Positions 45,181 through 53,498 of a stretch of DNA of 64,000 nt are shown here, piece by piece (within the stretch, counting starts at the first letter, position 1; the number at the start of each line of letters is the position of its first letter). The DNA is taken from positions 1-64,000 of the IMG/VR virus record IMGVR_UViG_3300025127_007751; one strand, 5' to 3'. The notes below the pieces were generated by a model. That model searched no databases, was not told where the DNA came from, and saw only the letters and a program-made list of their open reading frames with translations. The translations under genes were made by a program, and so were the position numbers. The DNA comes from a virus.

Positions 45181-47439
45181 TTAGGTTAATAACCTAAGTG
45201 CCTCCTCTAATACCCTATCTGGGGTAATAGACTTTTGGCAAATATGCTGTAATTCTGTTCCTTTGTTAATAGGACACCAATTCCAATCTCCAGCATCAAA
45301 TTGAAATTCTTTTTTATTCCAACAACTATTACAAACATTAAAGTTTTGTAATTTAGTTATATTTTTTGTAAATTCATGATCGGGCTCAGTAAAATTATTA
45401 ATCATTAATGTATGCTTATTTAGTGCCCAATTTATCCAAGATAAACCCGAACCTAAACCTATAAATAAATCTGCATGATATAAGTAATTAAATAATTCAT
45501 TCCAAGGTAAGTTATGTCTATCTATAATATTTATTCCTTTAAACCCATTTTTACTTAGCGCAACAATATTATAACCTTTACTATACAACTTTTTAGATAA
45601 TTGCTTCCAATTTTTATGAGTCCATTCTTTGCATGCGGCAGTTGCTTGAGGGCCTATACAAATGTATTTATTTTTTAAGGGTCTTTCACCAGGTGTAAAA
45701 TCTACTCCATAATTAATTTCTTCAAAATCTAAACCTAATATATCAGAAGCTGATTTGATTAATGGTACTGTTTGAGGTAAAGTAGGATTTAAATTACCAT
45801 TATCCCATTTTCCCTTATTACTAAACCAACCCACTTTATAATGAGCATAACAAACAAAACTACTTCCGGGATTAATAAATTTAATATCCTTATATTCCTT
45901 TAAATTTTCAAACCAATAATTATGAAATGTACTAAGAACTAATTTACAATTATATTTATTTTTAAATTTTACTGCTTGAGGAACCCAAGCTAAGGTATCT
46001 CCTATTGATTTGGAATCAATAGCAATATAAACTACTTGATTTTCTAAATTTAACTTATGTACTATTTCACCATTAATTTTTATTACCCAAGGAATATAAT
46101 ATTCTTTATTACATTTAGTCCACATATTATTACTAATAGTATCACTAAAAATTAGTTCATTTGTATCTCCATTAATAAACTCAACAAAATAATTATTTTT
46201 TTCATTGCCCTTAATTTCTACAAAAGGTCCATTAGTAAAATTTATTATTAATTCATTTTTTTCTTGATAATTATTTAAAAAAGTAGTTAATTCATTATTA
46301 GCAATTTCTGCAACTCTATCCCAATTATAATTTTTATGAATTAATTTAGCATCCTTTATTGCCTGTTTTTTATGTTTTTTATAATTTTTATAAGCATCCC
46401 TCATTACTAATGATAAATCATCAAAATCAGGCTCATAATAATTACCAGGTATGGATTTGGGAGCAGGGATTTCTTTTTTTATTTTTACCGGAAGTCCTTT
46501 ATTTTTTGCAAATTCCAACTGGCCCGAACAATTAGAATATATAGATGGAGTTCCACAAGCCATAGCCTCAATTAGAGGTAAATTCCAACCTTCACTTCTA
46601 GCACAAGATAAGAATATATGTCCTTTTTTTAAATATTTTATATAATCCTCTCTAGATACAAAAGATTTAAACTTTAACCTAGGATCATTAGGTATATTAT
46701 ACTTTTTAATTCTTTCTTCAGTTGTATTACAACCATCTAAATCTTTACCAAAGATATTATCTACTGATAGTATTAAATCAACTGGTTCAGAAGGATCAAA
46801 GGTAGATAAAAAAGTTTTAATTATTTCAGTAGTAGATTTTCTATATTCCCATCTACCAAAAAGAACAAATTTAAATCGTCCGTCATAATCTTTATGTTCA
46901 ATATTATCGTTAGGATAAAAAGTATTTACATCTACACCTTCAGGAATTACTTTTACTTTATTAGGACTAGCACCTTGTTTAATAGTATTATCTGCTTGCC
47001 ATTTAGTTGGTACCCATAATTGGTCAAATTCTAACCATTTATTAAAAAAATCTTCTGGTTGTTTAGTTGATTCCCATACATTATAACCTATTTTAGGACC
47101 TAAATAATCATGGTAATAATAATGATGATTAGTTTCTTGAAGTACTATATTTATATTATGATTAAAATTATTTAAAGTATTAGAATAAATGGGTTGATCT
47201 ATTAGATCTTTTCCATTCCATAATGTTTGAATATTTAATAATTTTTTATCTACACTATTAATATAACTTTCACTATTATGGGGTTCGTCATTTAATTCAT
47301 TCCATGTATTACCTACAGTAAAATTTCTTATTTTGACTTTAGCTAGTTTGGATAAATGTCTAAAAAAACTACGGGAGTGTGCATTATAACCCGTATTCCC
47401 AATATAACTAGTATGAGCAAATATATGAGGTTTAGTCAT
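45181..47439 (-). CDS. two-domain glycosyltransferase: GT4 plus BAHT-type O-heptosyltransferase
   Basis: 752 residues in two enzymes. Residues 1-395: GT4 glycosyltransferase with GNTGYNAHSRSFFRHL, VIPEGVD (165-170), FGRWEYRKS and the donor site ARSEGWNLPLIEAMACGTPSI (280-300). Residues 396-752 match the bacterial autotransporter heptosyltransferase family (TibC/AAH): a beta domain (INFTNGPFVEIKG... YYIPWVIKI, 399-455), then the GT9 part YIAIDSKSIGDTLAWVPQ (471-488), YICIGPQATAACKEW and GLGSGLSWINWAL, and four cysteines C703-x2-C706-x15-C722-x11-C734 around DWNWCP and CQKSITP, as in the iron finger of TibC. TibC moves heptose from ADP-heptose to Ser of repeat proteins. It directly follows the Ser-rich fibre genes. 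Confidence 0.82.
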   Translation of the reverse strand: MTKPHIFAHTSYIGNTGYNAHSRSFFRHLSKLAKVKIRNFTVGNTWNELNDEPHNSESYINSVDKKLLNIQTLWNGKDLIDQPIYSNTLNNFNHNINIVLQETNHHYYYHDYLGPKIGYNVWESTKQPEDFFNKWLEFDQLWVPTKWQADNTIKQGASPNKVKVIPEGVDVNTFYPNDNIEHKDYDGRFKFVLFGRWEYRKSTTEIIKTFLSTFDPSEPVDLILSVDNIFGKDLDGCNTTEERIKKYNIPNDPRLKFKSFVSREDYIKYLKKGHIFLSCARSEGWNLPLIEAMACGTPSIYSNCSGQLEFAKNKGLPVKIKKEIPAPKSIPGNYYEPDFDDLSLVMRDAYKNYKKHKKQAIKDAKLIHKNYNWDRVAEIANNELTTFLNNYQEKNELIINFTNGPFVEIKGNEKNNYFVEFINGDTNELIFSDTISNNMWTKCNKEYYIPWVIKINGEIVHKLNLENQVVYIAIDSKSIGDTLAWVPQAVKFKNKYNCKLVLSTFHNYWFENLKEYKDIKFINPGSSFVCYAHYKVGWFSNKGKWDNGNLNPTLPQTVPLIKSASDILGLDFEEINYGVDFTPGERPLKNKYICIGPQATAACKEWTHKNWKQLSKKLYSKGYNIVALSKNGFKGINIIDRHNLPWNELFNYLYHADLFIGLGSGLSWINWALNKHTLMINNFTEPDHEFTKNITKLQNFNVCNSCWNKKEFQFDAGDWNWCPINKGTELQHICQKSITPDRVLEEALRLLT

Positions 47440-47495
47440 TTATAACTTAATTTTGGGGCATAATGTAAAAAGATTTTATTGAATATCCAAATACT

Positions 47496-47804
47496 TTACC
47501 AAGGTAATCCAATCGCTTTGGGGTGATCAAAATCAATAATAATCTGATTAATAGAAGCTGAATTGTTAGTTTTTAAAGTATCTACATCTAAACTACCAGT
47601 AAACCAACTTAAAACCTTAGATTCATTTAAGTCTTCATAATTAATAAAATCACTATCCGAAACTGAACCAGTAGTTAAGGTAATTTCATCATTAATTTCT
47701 ACTGAGTGGGAATTATGTATAGTTTGAAAGCTATAAAAAACTTTATCCACCATACCAGTGTTTTGATTACGTTCTAAATTATCTATAATCCAATTATGTT
47801 CCAT
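47496..47804 (-). CDS. short virion-associated protein (..GLPW end)
   Basis: 102 residues: HNWIIDNLERNQNTGMVDKVFYSF, then YEDLNESKVLSWFTGSL and the end AIGLPW. This matches a family of short phage proteins (strand-rich N-terminus, Y-E-D-L-x-E-x-x-V-L-x-W helix, P-x-P-W-like end) commonly encoded beside tail fibres. Function unknown. Starts 14 bases after the giant fibre gene. Confidence 0.7.
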   Translation of the reverse strand: MEHNWIIDNLERNQNTGMVDKVFYSFQTIHNSHSVEINDEITLTTGSVSDSDFINYEDLNESKVLSWFTGSLDVDTLKTNNSASINQIIIDFDHPKAIGLPW

Positions 47805-47817
47805 TTTTTATTAATTT

Positions 47818-50800
47818 TTAAAAGGAGCTACCATCGAAAATTTTATATCTTAATTTAACAGCAATACTAATACATCTAGTTCCTAAATTACTTAAACCAC
47901 TACCAAAAAATATAGTAGTATCCGTGTTTTCTGAGTAAACCCTTTGCTGTAGAGGAATATCTCTATAATACATGGCAAAGGTATTAGTTTGCCCCTCTAA
48001 TTGTAACCATTGATTTATGGTAGTGGCTGGCACTTGAGAGACAGTATTACTACTATTGTTAACGGTACCCTGTCTAACTACTATATTACCACTTGTTGTA
48101 GGTAGTGTACCAGATCCTGGATTCATTTTACATAAGAAAAATGTTTCTGTTATTACACAAAAAAGATTTGAACCAGGATTAGACATTAAGTTTTGTGATC
48201 CTCCCGCTATTATTGTAGATCTAGGAAATGTATAAGTGGATTCCATCATATCCCTAACAACTTCTCCACTTGTATTAACACCTAAGGTATTAACAGTTCC
48301 ATTATTATTTTGTTGTCCAGTTGGGAAAGAAGATCCACTAGCAGCAAATGAATAACCATTAAATTTAACAGCAGTATTTAGCACCTCCATTGCTGGAGTA
48401 TTATTAGTATTTATTTTAAGTGCTCCAGAATTAGTAGTTATTTCATTACCACCTGAACTATGTATAATTCTTAAATCATAATCATCACTTGCAGGGGCTT
48501 TAAAATCTATAAATCCACCACTAGAACCACCGACCTCTACGGCCGCAAAACCACCAGCATTAGTTAAAGTTAAAACACCACCAGATAAAGTACTTGACTC
48601 AACTGTAACATTAGGAGAAGACCCATTTAAAGTTAAAATACCATTATCCGTTGTTCCAGATAAAGTTACAGTACCACTAGAACCACTTGTACCACTTGAA
48701 CCAGAAGTTCCACTTGATCCAGAAGTACCTGGGTTACCATCTCCACCAGAAGAACCACTTGTACCACTTGAACCAGAAGTTCCACTTGATCCAGAAGTAC
48801 CTGGGTTACCATCTCCACCAGAAGAACCACTTGTACCTGAAGAACCTGAAGTACCATCACCACCAGAACTACCACTTGTACCGGAAGAACCAGAAGTACC
48901 ATCAGAACCGTCTCCACCTGATGAACCTGAAGTACCGGAAGAACCTGATGTACCAGAATTACCTGAAGATCCACTTGAACCACTAGTTCCATTATTACCA
49001 CTTAATATAAACCCTATTGCATCACCATCTGAAAATATTGCCCCAGATCCAGTTGATGAATCCGTAGTACAAGTTAATATTTGAGTATTTGAACTATAAC
49101 TTGCATTAGCTGTTACATTTAAAACTATAAAAGAAGTAGGACTGGAAACTTTATAAAGTCCCAATTTGACATTATTAGTACCAATAGAAGAAAGTATATT
49201 AGCTATACTAGCATTATTAATATTTTCTTTACTTATTCGTAAAGAGTTAATAGTACTATTATCATTATTAGAAGTACTTCCAAATTGGAATTCTCCAGAA
49301 GACTGATTTGAAGGTGATCCTGTACTATATCCATCAAATTCAGATTCAAAAATAAATTTAGGTAAACCGGAAGAACCACTAGAACCCGATGTACCACTTG
49401 AGCCACTAGTTCCAGAAGAACCACTTGTACCAGAAGAACCAGAAGTACCAGAGTTACCTGAGGAACCACTTGTACCACTTGAACCTGACGTACCTGAACC
49501 ACCTGAAGATCCACTTGTACCAGAAGAACCTGATGTACCATCTCCACCAGAAGAACCAGATGTACCAGAAGAACCTGATGTACCAGAAGAACCTGATGTG
49601 CCCGAATTACCACTTGAACCAGAAGTTCCACTTGAACCAGAAGTACCATCTGAACCATCACCACCAGAACTACCACTTGTACCACTTGAACCACTTGTTC
49701 CTGAATTACCAGAAGAACCCGAAGTACCTGAAGAACCACTAGTACCTGGTGAACCATCACCACCTGATGAACCTGAAGTACCAGAAGAACCTGAAGTACC
49801 TGAATTACCTGATGAACCAGATGTACCAGAAGATCCAGAAGTACCTGTATTACCAGAAGAACCAGAAGTACCTGATGAACCACTTGTACCTGAAGAACCC
49901 GCTCCTGCTGGGCCTTCTATAACATTACCACTTGAATCAACTTGTAAAGTTTTGGCTGCAGTACCAGTAAAGTTTCCTGATCCATATCCATTAAGTTTTA
50001 ATTGTTGGGTTGAAGCTAATCTAAGAGCTTCAACTAAAGTTCCTGAGGAATTCATTGTTGAAACTTTAAAGTAACCATCTTCACTACTTGCGGCTCCACT
50101 TTCAGCAAAACCTCCAATTTGAGCTCTTTCTATTTCATTAGTAGTTGAATTTCTGTTACTACTAAAAGAAATTATTCCTCCAGTATTTGATGTTTCAAAC
50201 TCACTATCATATATTTTTAGCCCTGCTAATGTGTCAAATGAATCTCTTTCATAAGTTATTTTTTGAGAACCACTTAAATTTAACGAACCTGTCATATTTA
50301 AATTAGTACCATCAAAAGTTAACTTAGCTTCTGCATTTAATTCACCTGCTATACCTGTTGCAGTTGTAACTCTATTATTAATATTATTATAAATTATAGC
50401 CGAACCACTAGAACCAGAAGAACCACTTGTACCACTAGACCCGGAAGTTCCACTTGAGCCACTAGTTCCAGAATTACCCGAAGATCCCGAAGTACCTGAA
50501 GAACCTGAAGTACCAGAATTACCACTTGAGCCAGAAGTACCAGATGAACCACTTGTACCAGAGTTACCACTTGAACCGCTTGTTCCAGATGAGCCACTTG
50601 TTCCAGAAGAACCACTTGTTCCTGAGTTACCACTTGAACCCGAAGAACCTGATGTACCTGAATTACCAGATGAACCAGAAGAACCAGATGTACCTGAAGA
50701 ACCTGAAGTACCACTTGAACCCGATGTACCACTATCTCCCTTATCACCTGTAACTACAAAGGAAACTACTATTGCTTCTCCAGCACTAAAAGGAGAAGTA

Positions 50801-52983
50801 GCTGATGATGCTTGTTCACCTATATTTATTGTCCAATAAGTACCTTGGTCTGTTAGATCTGAAATAGAAAATAATATAAAGTTTTCTTCAGCAAATTTAT
50901 CAGCCATTCGCATATGACCTTTTACTGCTGAGGTTGAGCTATCTATTGTTTGTAAAAATGATTCAATACTATCACCATCCGCAGTTGTTTGGGAAATGGC
51001 TGCAATGGTTGAAGTATTTTGATTTGATTGATTTAATCTTATATCCCCATTCCCTGGGTCCGCACCAATATTTGTGTTAGCTTCAAAATCATAATTAAAG
51101 GAAGCACCACCAAAGTTACCATCTTGACCTGATGTACCACTTGATCCACTTGTTCCAGAGTTACCTGATGAACCACTAGTACCTGAGGAGCCGCTTGTAC
51201 CAGAATTACCACTTGAACCGGAAGTACCACTTGAACCAGAAGTTCCAGATGAGCCACTTGTACCAGAATTACCACTTGAACCAGAAGAACCTGATGTACC
51301 AGAATTACCTGAAGAACCTGAAGTACCAGAAGAACCAGAAGTACCATCAGAGCCGTCTCCCCCTGATGAACCTGAAGTACCACTTGAACCAGATGTACCA
51401 GAATTTCCAGAAGAACCACTTGTGCCACTTGAACCTGATGTTCCTGAATTACCTGATGAGCCACTTGTACCACTAGATCCTGAAGTACCTGAGTTACCTG
51501 AAGAACCACTTGTTCCACTAGAGCCTGATGTTCCTGAAGAACCTGCTCCAGCTGGGCCCTCTATAATATTACCACTAGCGTCTACTTGTAGTGTTTTTGT
51601 TGCCGTTCCAGTGTAAGTACCAGAACCATATTCATTAAATATTATTTGACCAGTATCGTTTATAGTAAAAGCTTGGGTAGCTGAGCCTGCCTCAGTAGAT
51701 CTATAAGCCCATTGAAGTTTACCATTAGAATCTATTTCTTGAGTCCAAATTTTAACTCCATCCCTTGATTGTCTAATACCTGATTTTGCAGCAGTAGAAC
51801 CACTAAGATGTAATTTACTTCTAGGAGTAAGTGATCCAATACCTAAATTTCCATTATGTGAAAGAAACATTTTAGCTGTTACACCATCACTACCAGTAGT
51901 AGAAAATTTAATACCACCTAATGAACTGAAATCATCTAAAGGTGAAGAGAAAGTAGTAAAGTTAACAACAAAAGTATTTTTTTCATTACTTTCATCATCC
52001 CAACCAAATCCAGCTTTATTTACACCATCTTGGACTAAAGTAACTTGAGGATCATAAGTTGTATCACTAGAAGTAACAGATATTTGTAAGTTTTTATTAT
52101 CTGGATCATAATATAAAAATTCATTTAAACTTTCTGTATCAATAACTAATAAATAACCATCATTAATTCTTGTATTACCATTAACCCTTAACCTATTACT
52201 TGCGTTTATAGCCGTTCCAACTGCCAGATTTGTACCATCAAAAAGTAAATTAGCTTCAGCATTTAGTTCACCTTGAACTCCAGTTGAAGTTGTTACACGA
52301 TTATCCCCTAAATTTGTTATTGTTGCAGTTCCACTTGAACCCGAAGAACCTGATGTACCTGAAGAACCTGAGGTACCACTTGATCCACTAGTACCAGAGT
52401 TACCACTTGAACCAGAAGTTCCACTAGAACCACTAGTTCCAGAATTACCACTAGATCCTGAAGTACCACTAGATCCAGAAGAGCCACTTGTTCCGCTTGA
52501 ACCAGAAGTACCAGAGTTACCTGAGGAACCACTTGTTCCACTTGAACCTGATGTTCCGGAAGAACCTGCTCCTGCTGGTCCTTCTATTATATTTCCAGAA
52601 GAATCAACTTGTAATGTTTTAGTAGCTGTACCAGTATAAGTTCCTGATCCGTATTTGTTGAATTTTATTTGACCACTATTTAATATTTGTTGACTAGTAT
52701 CATTATTAGTTTCAAAATCAATATCCGAACTTAATTCTAATTTAGAACCATCCGAGTTATTGGTCTCAAGTGCTATATTACCTACGTTATTTATTAAATT
52801 TGCATCACCACCTGGTTCAAGAACAAGTTTATTAAAATCTGTTGGTGAATCAATATCAGTTCCTATTACTGCGTTAGCGGAACTACCACCGGTGTAAGAA
52901 GAAGCTGTAACTTGGCCAGTTACATTTAGAGTATTTAAGTGAGCGTCAGAACCGCTAGTTATTACTTTTTTCCAATTTGGCAT
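47818..52983 (-). CDS. giant tail fibre with five collagen-like Ser/Thr repeat regions
   Basis: 1721 residues. N-terminus MPNWKKVITSGSDAHL is shared with the fibre at 53499-54518 and probably binds the baseplate. Five Gly-X-Y regions (GTS, GSS, GNS, GGD, GSD triplets, nearly no proline) lie at about 139-218, 477-623, 745-862, 1024-1205 and 1327-1437, separated by globular beta modules; the lead-in YTGTATKTLQVDSSGNIIEG occurs three times. The C-terminal ~200 residues (from about STYTFPRS) have no repeats and are the likely receptor-binding tip. The triplets would form a trimeric helical shaft rich in hydroxyl groups, a plausible substrate for the glycosyltransferase downstream. Confidence 0.88.
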   Translation of the reverse strand: MPNWKKVITSGSDAHLNTLNVTGQVTASSYTGGSSANAVIGTDIDSPTDFNKLVLEPGGDANLINNVGNIALETNNSDGSKLELSSDIDFETNNDTSQQILNSGQIKFNKYGSGTYTGTATKTLQVDSSGNIIEGPAGAGSSGTSGSSGTSGSSGNSGTSGSSGTSGSSGSSGTSGSSGNSGTSGSSGTSGSSGNSGTSGSSGTSGSSGTSGSSGSSGTATITNLGDNRVTTSTGVQGELNAEANLLFDGTNLAVGTAINASNRLRVNGNTRINDGYLLVIDTESLNEFLYYDPDNKNLQISVTSSDTTYDPQVTLVQDGVNKAGFGWDDESNEKNTFVVNFTTFSSPLDDFSSLGGIKFSTTGSDGVTAKMFLSHNGNLGIGSLTPRSKLHLSGSTAAKSGIRQSRDGVKIWTQEIDSNGKLQWAYRSTEAGSATQAFTINDTGQIIFNEYGSGTYTGTATKTLQVDASGNIIEGPAGAGSSGTSGSSGTSGSSGNSGTSGSSGTSGSSGNSGTSGSSGTSGSSGNSGTSGSSGTSGSSGGDGSDGTSGSSGTSGSSGNSGTSGSSGSSGNSGTSGSSGTSGSSGTSGSSGNSGTSGSSGTSGSSGNSGTSGSSGTSGQDGNFGGASFNYDFEANTNIGADPGNGDIRLNQSNQNTSTIAAISQTTADGDSIESFLQTIDSSTSAVKGHMRMADKFAEENFILFSISDLTDQGTYWTINIGEQASSATSPFSAGEAIVVSFVVTGDKGDSGTSGSSGTSGSSGTSGSSGSSGNSGTSGSSGSSGNSGTSGSSGTSGSSGTSGSSGNSGTSGSSGTSGSSGNSGTSGSSGTSGSSGNSGTSGSSGTSGSSGTSGSSGSSGSAIIYNNINNRVTTATGIAGELNAEAKLTFDGTNLNMTGSLNLSGSQKITYERDSFDTLAGLKIYDSEFETSNTGGIISFSSNRNSTTNEIERAQIGGFAESGAASSEDGYFKVSTMNSSGTLVEALRLASTQQLKLNGYGSGNFTGTAAKTLQVDSSGNVIEGPAGAGSSGTSGSSGTSGSSGNTGTSGSSGTSGSSGNSGTSGSSGTSGSSGGDGSPGTSGSSGTSGSSGNSGTSGSSGTSGSSGGDGSDGTSGSSGTSGSSGNSGTSGSSGTSGSSGTSGSSGGDGTSGSSGTSGSSGGSGTSGSSGTSGSSGNSGTSGSSGTSGSSGTSGSSGTSGSSGSSGLPKFIFESEFDGYSTGSPSNQSSGEFQFGSTSNNDNSTINSLRISKENINNASIANILSSIGTNNVKLGLYKVSSPTSFIVLNVTANASYSSNTQILTCTTDSSTGSGAIFSDGDAIGFILSGNNGTSGSSGSSGNSGTSGSSGTSGSSGGDGSDGTSGSSGTSGSSGGDGTSGSSGTSGSSGGDGNPGTSGSSGTSGSSGTSGSSGGDGNPGTSGSSGTSGSSGTSGSSGTVTLSGTTDNGILTLNGSSPNVTVESSTLSGGVLTLTNAGGFAAVEVGGSSGGFIDFKAPASDDYDLRIIHSSGGNEITTNSGALKINTNNTPAMEVLNTAVKFNGYSFAASGSSFPTGQQNNNGTVNTLGVNTSGEVVRDMMESTYTFPRSTIIAGGSQNLMSNPGSNLFCVITETFFLCKMNPGSGTLPTTSGNIVVRQGTVNNSSNTVSQVPATTINQWLQLEGQTNTFAMYYRDIPLQQRVYSENTDTTIFFGSGLSNLGTRCISIAVKLRYKIFDGSSF
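48672..49003. repeat. tandem repeat encoding Gly-X-Y region V
   Basis: Imperfect 9- and 18-base units (GGTACTTCTGGATCAAGT type on the minus strand) encode GTS-GSS triplets. Synonymous changes between units suggest selection keeps the protein repeat while the DNA drifts. Confidence 0.9.
49369..49915. repeat. tandem repeat encoding Gly-X-Y region IV
   Basis: Longest repeat block, about 180 codons of GTS/GSS/GNS/GGD triplets. The opposite strand reads as false Pro/Glu/Val-rich or Leu/Gln-rich frames that should not be annotated as genes. Confidence 0.9.
50398..50750. repeat. tandem repeat encoding Gly-X-Y region III
   Basis: About 118 codons, mainly GTS, GSS and GNS triplets, preceded by a GDKGDS collagen-like lead. 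Confidence 0.9.
51116..51555. repeat. tandem repeat encoding Gly-X-Y region II
   Basis: About 145 codons of GTS/GSS/GNS/GGD triplets following a GPAGAG lead. Confidence 0.9.
52330..52569. repeat. tandem repeat encoding Gly-X-Y region I
   Basis: 80 codons of GTS/GSS/GNS triplets directly after GPAGAG. Confidence 0.9.
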
Positions 52984-53046
52984 ATCTATTCTATTAGGTT
53001 GGCTACTGTTTTATCAGTCCACTTCCCTTACGGGCCTTAATATTTG

Positions 53047-53056
53047 TTATAAATAT
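53047..53056 (-). promoter_or_regulatory. late-type promoter-like element before the giant fibre
   Basis: The minus strand reads ATATTTATAACAAATA, 64 bases before the ATG at 52983, giving the longest late leader in the window. The leader contains a CCC-GTAA-GGG mini hairpin. Confidence 0.5.
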
Positions 53057-53071
53057 ATTTAGATTTTTAAT

Positions 53072-53254
53072 CTATTTAGGAATAGGTGGTTTTTTTTCAA
53101 TTTCTTCCTTTTTTTCTATATTTTGAATTTTGGTAATTAATTTAGCTTGAAGCATGCCTATAAACATTGCATCAATTCCAGTAATTGGAATATAATCTAA
53201 TGCTTTTCTTAAGGCTCTTAGTTCTCTAAGACTTAATTTTTGCAAATTATACAT
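53072..53254 (-). CDS. small helical protein near fibres
   Basis: 60 residues: LRELRALRKALDYIPITGIDAMFIGMLQAKLITKIQNIEKKEE, then a KPPIP tail. Mostly helical. Starts 2 bases after the preceding gene stop. Possibly a fibre-assembly helper; no family recognised. Confidence 0.62.
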   Translation of the reverse strand: MYNLQKLSLRELRALRKALDYIPITGIDAMFIGMLQAKLITKIQNIEKKEEIEKKPPIPK

Positions 53255-53256
53255 AA

Positions 53257-53460
53257 CTATTTATTTAATTCTTTAAATTTTTCTTGTAATTTTAAAGTTG
53301 TATTGTAACAAATTTCTACATATTCACCTTTAAATAAACTGTTTTTAATTGTTACTAATAGAAATTCTAATTCTCGTGCTGTTAATTCGACGTCAATAGT
53401 AGGTGGTTCAGATTTTTTTGTCTTGCCACCTACTACTAAATTTTTAGTATTAAAACTCAT
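53257..53460 (-). CDS. small protein near fibres
   Basis: 67 residues from ATG 53460 (MSFNTKNLVVGGKTKKSEPP); an upstream start at 53487 is possible. C-terminal helical half VELTARELEFLLVTIKNSLFKGEYVEICY. I recall similar short proteins in marine T4-like phages next to tail genes, function unknown. Confidence 0.66.
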   Translation of the reverse strand: MSFNTKNLVVGGKTKKSEPPTIDVELTARELEFLLVTIKNSLFKGEYVEICYNTTLKLQEKFKELNK

Positions 53461-53498
53461 AAACCAATTTAATATTTTATAAAACAATTTTTAATATA

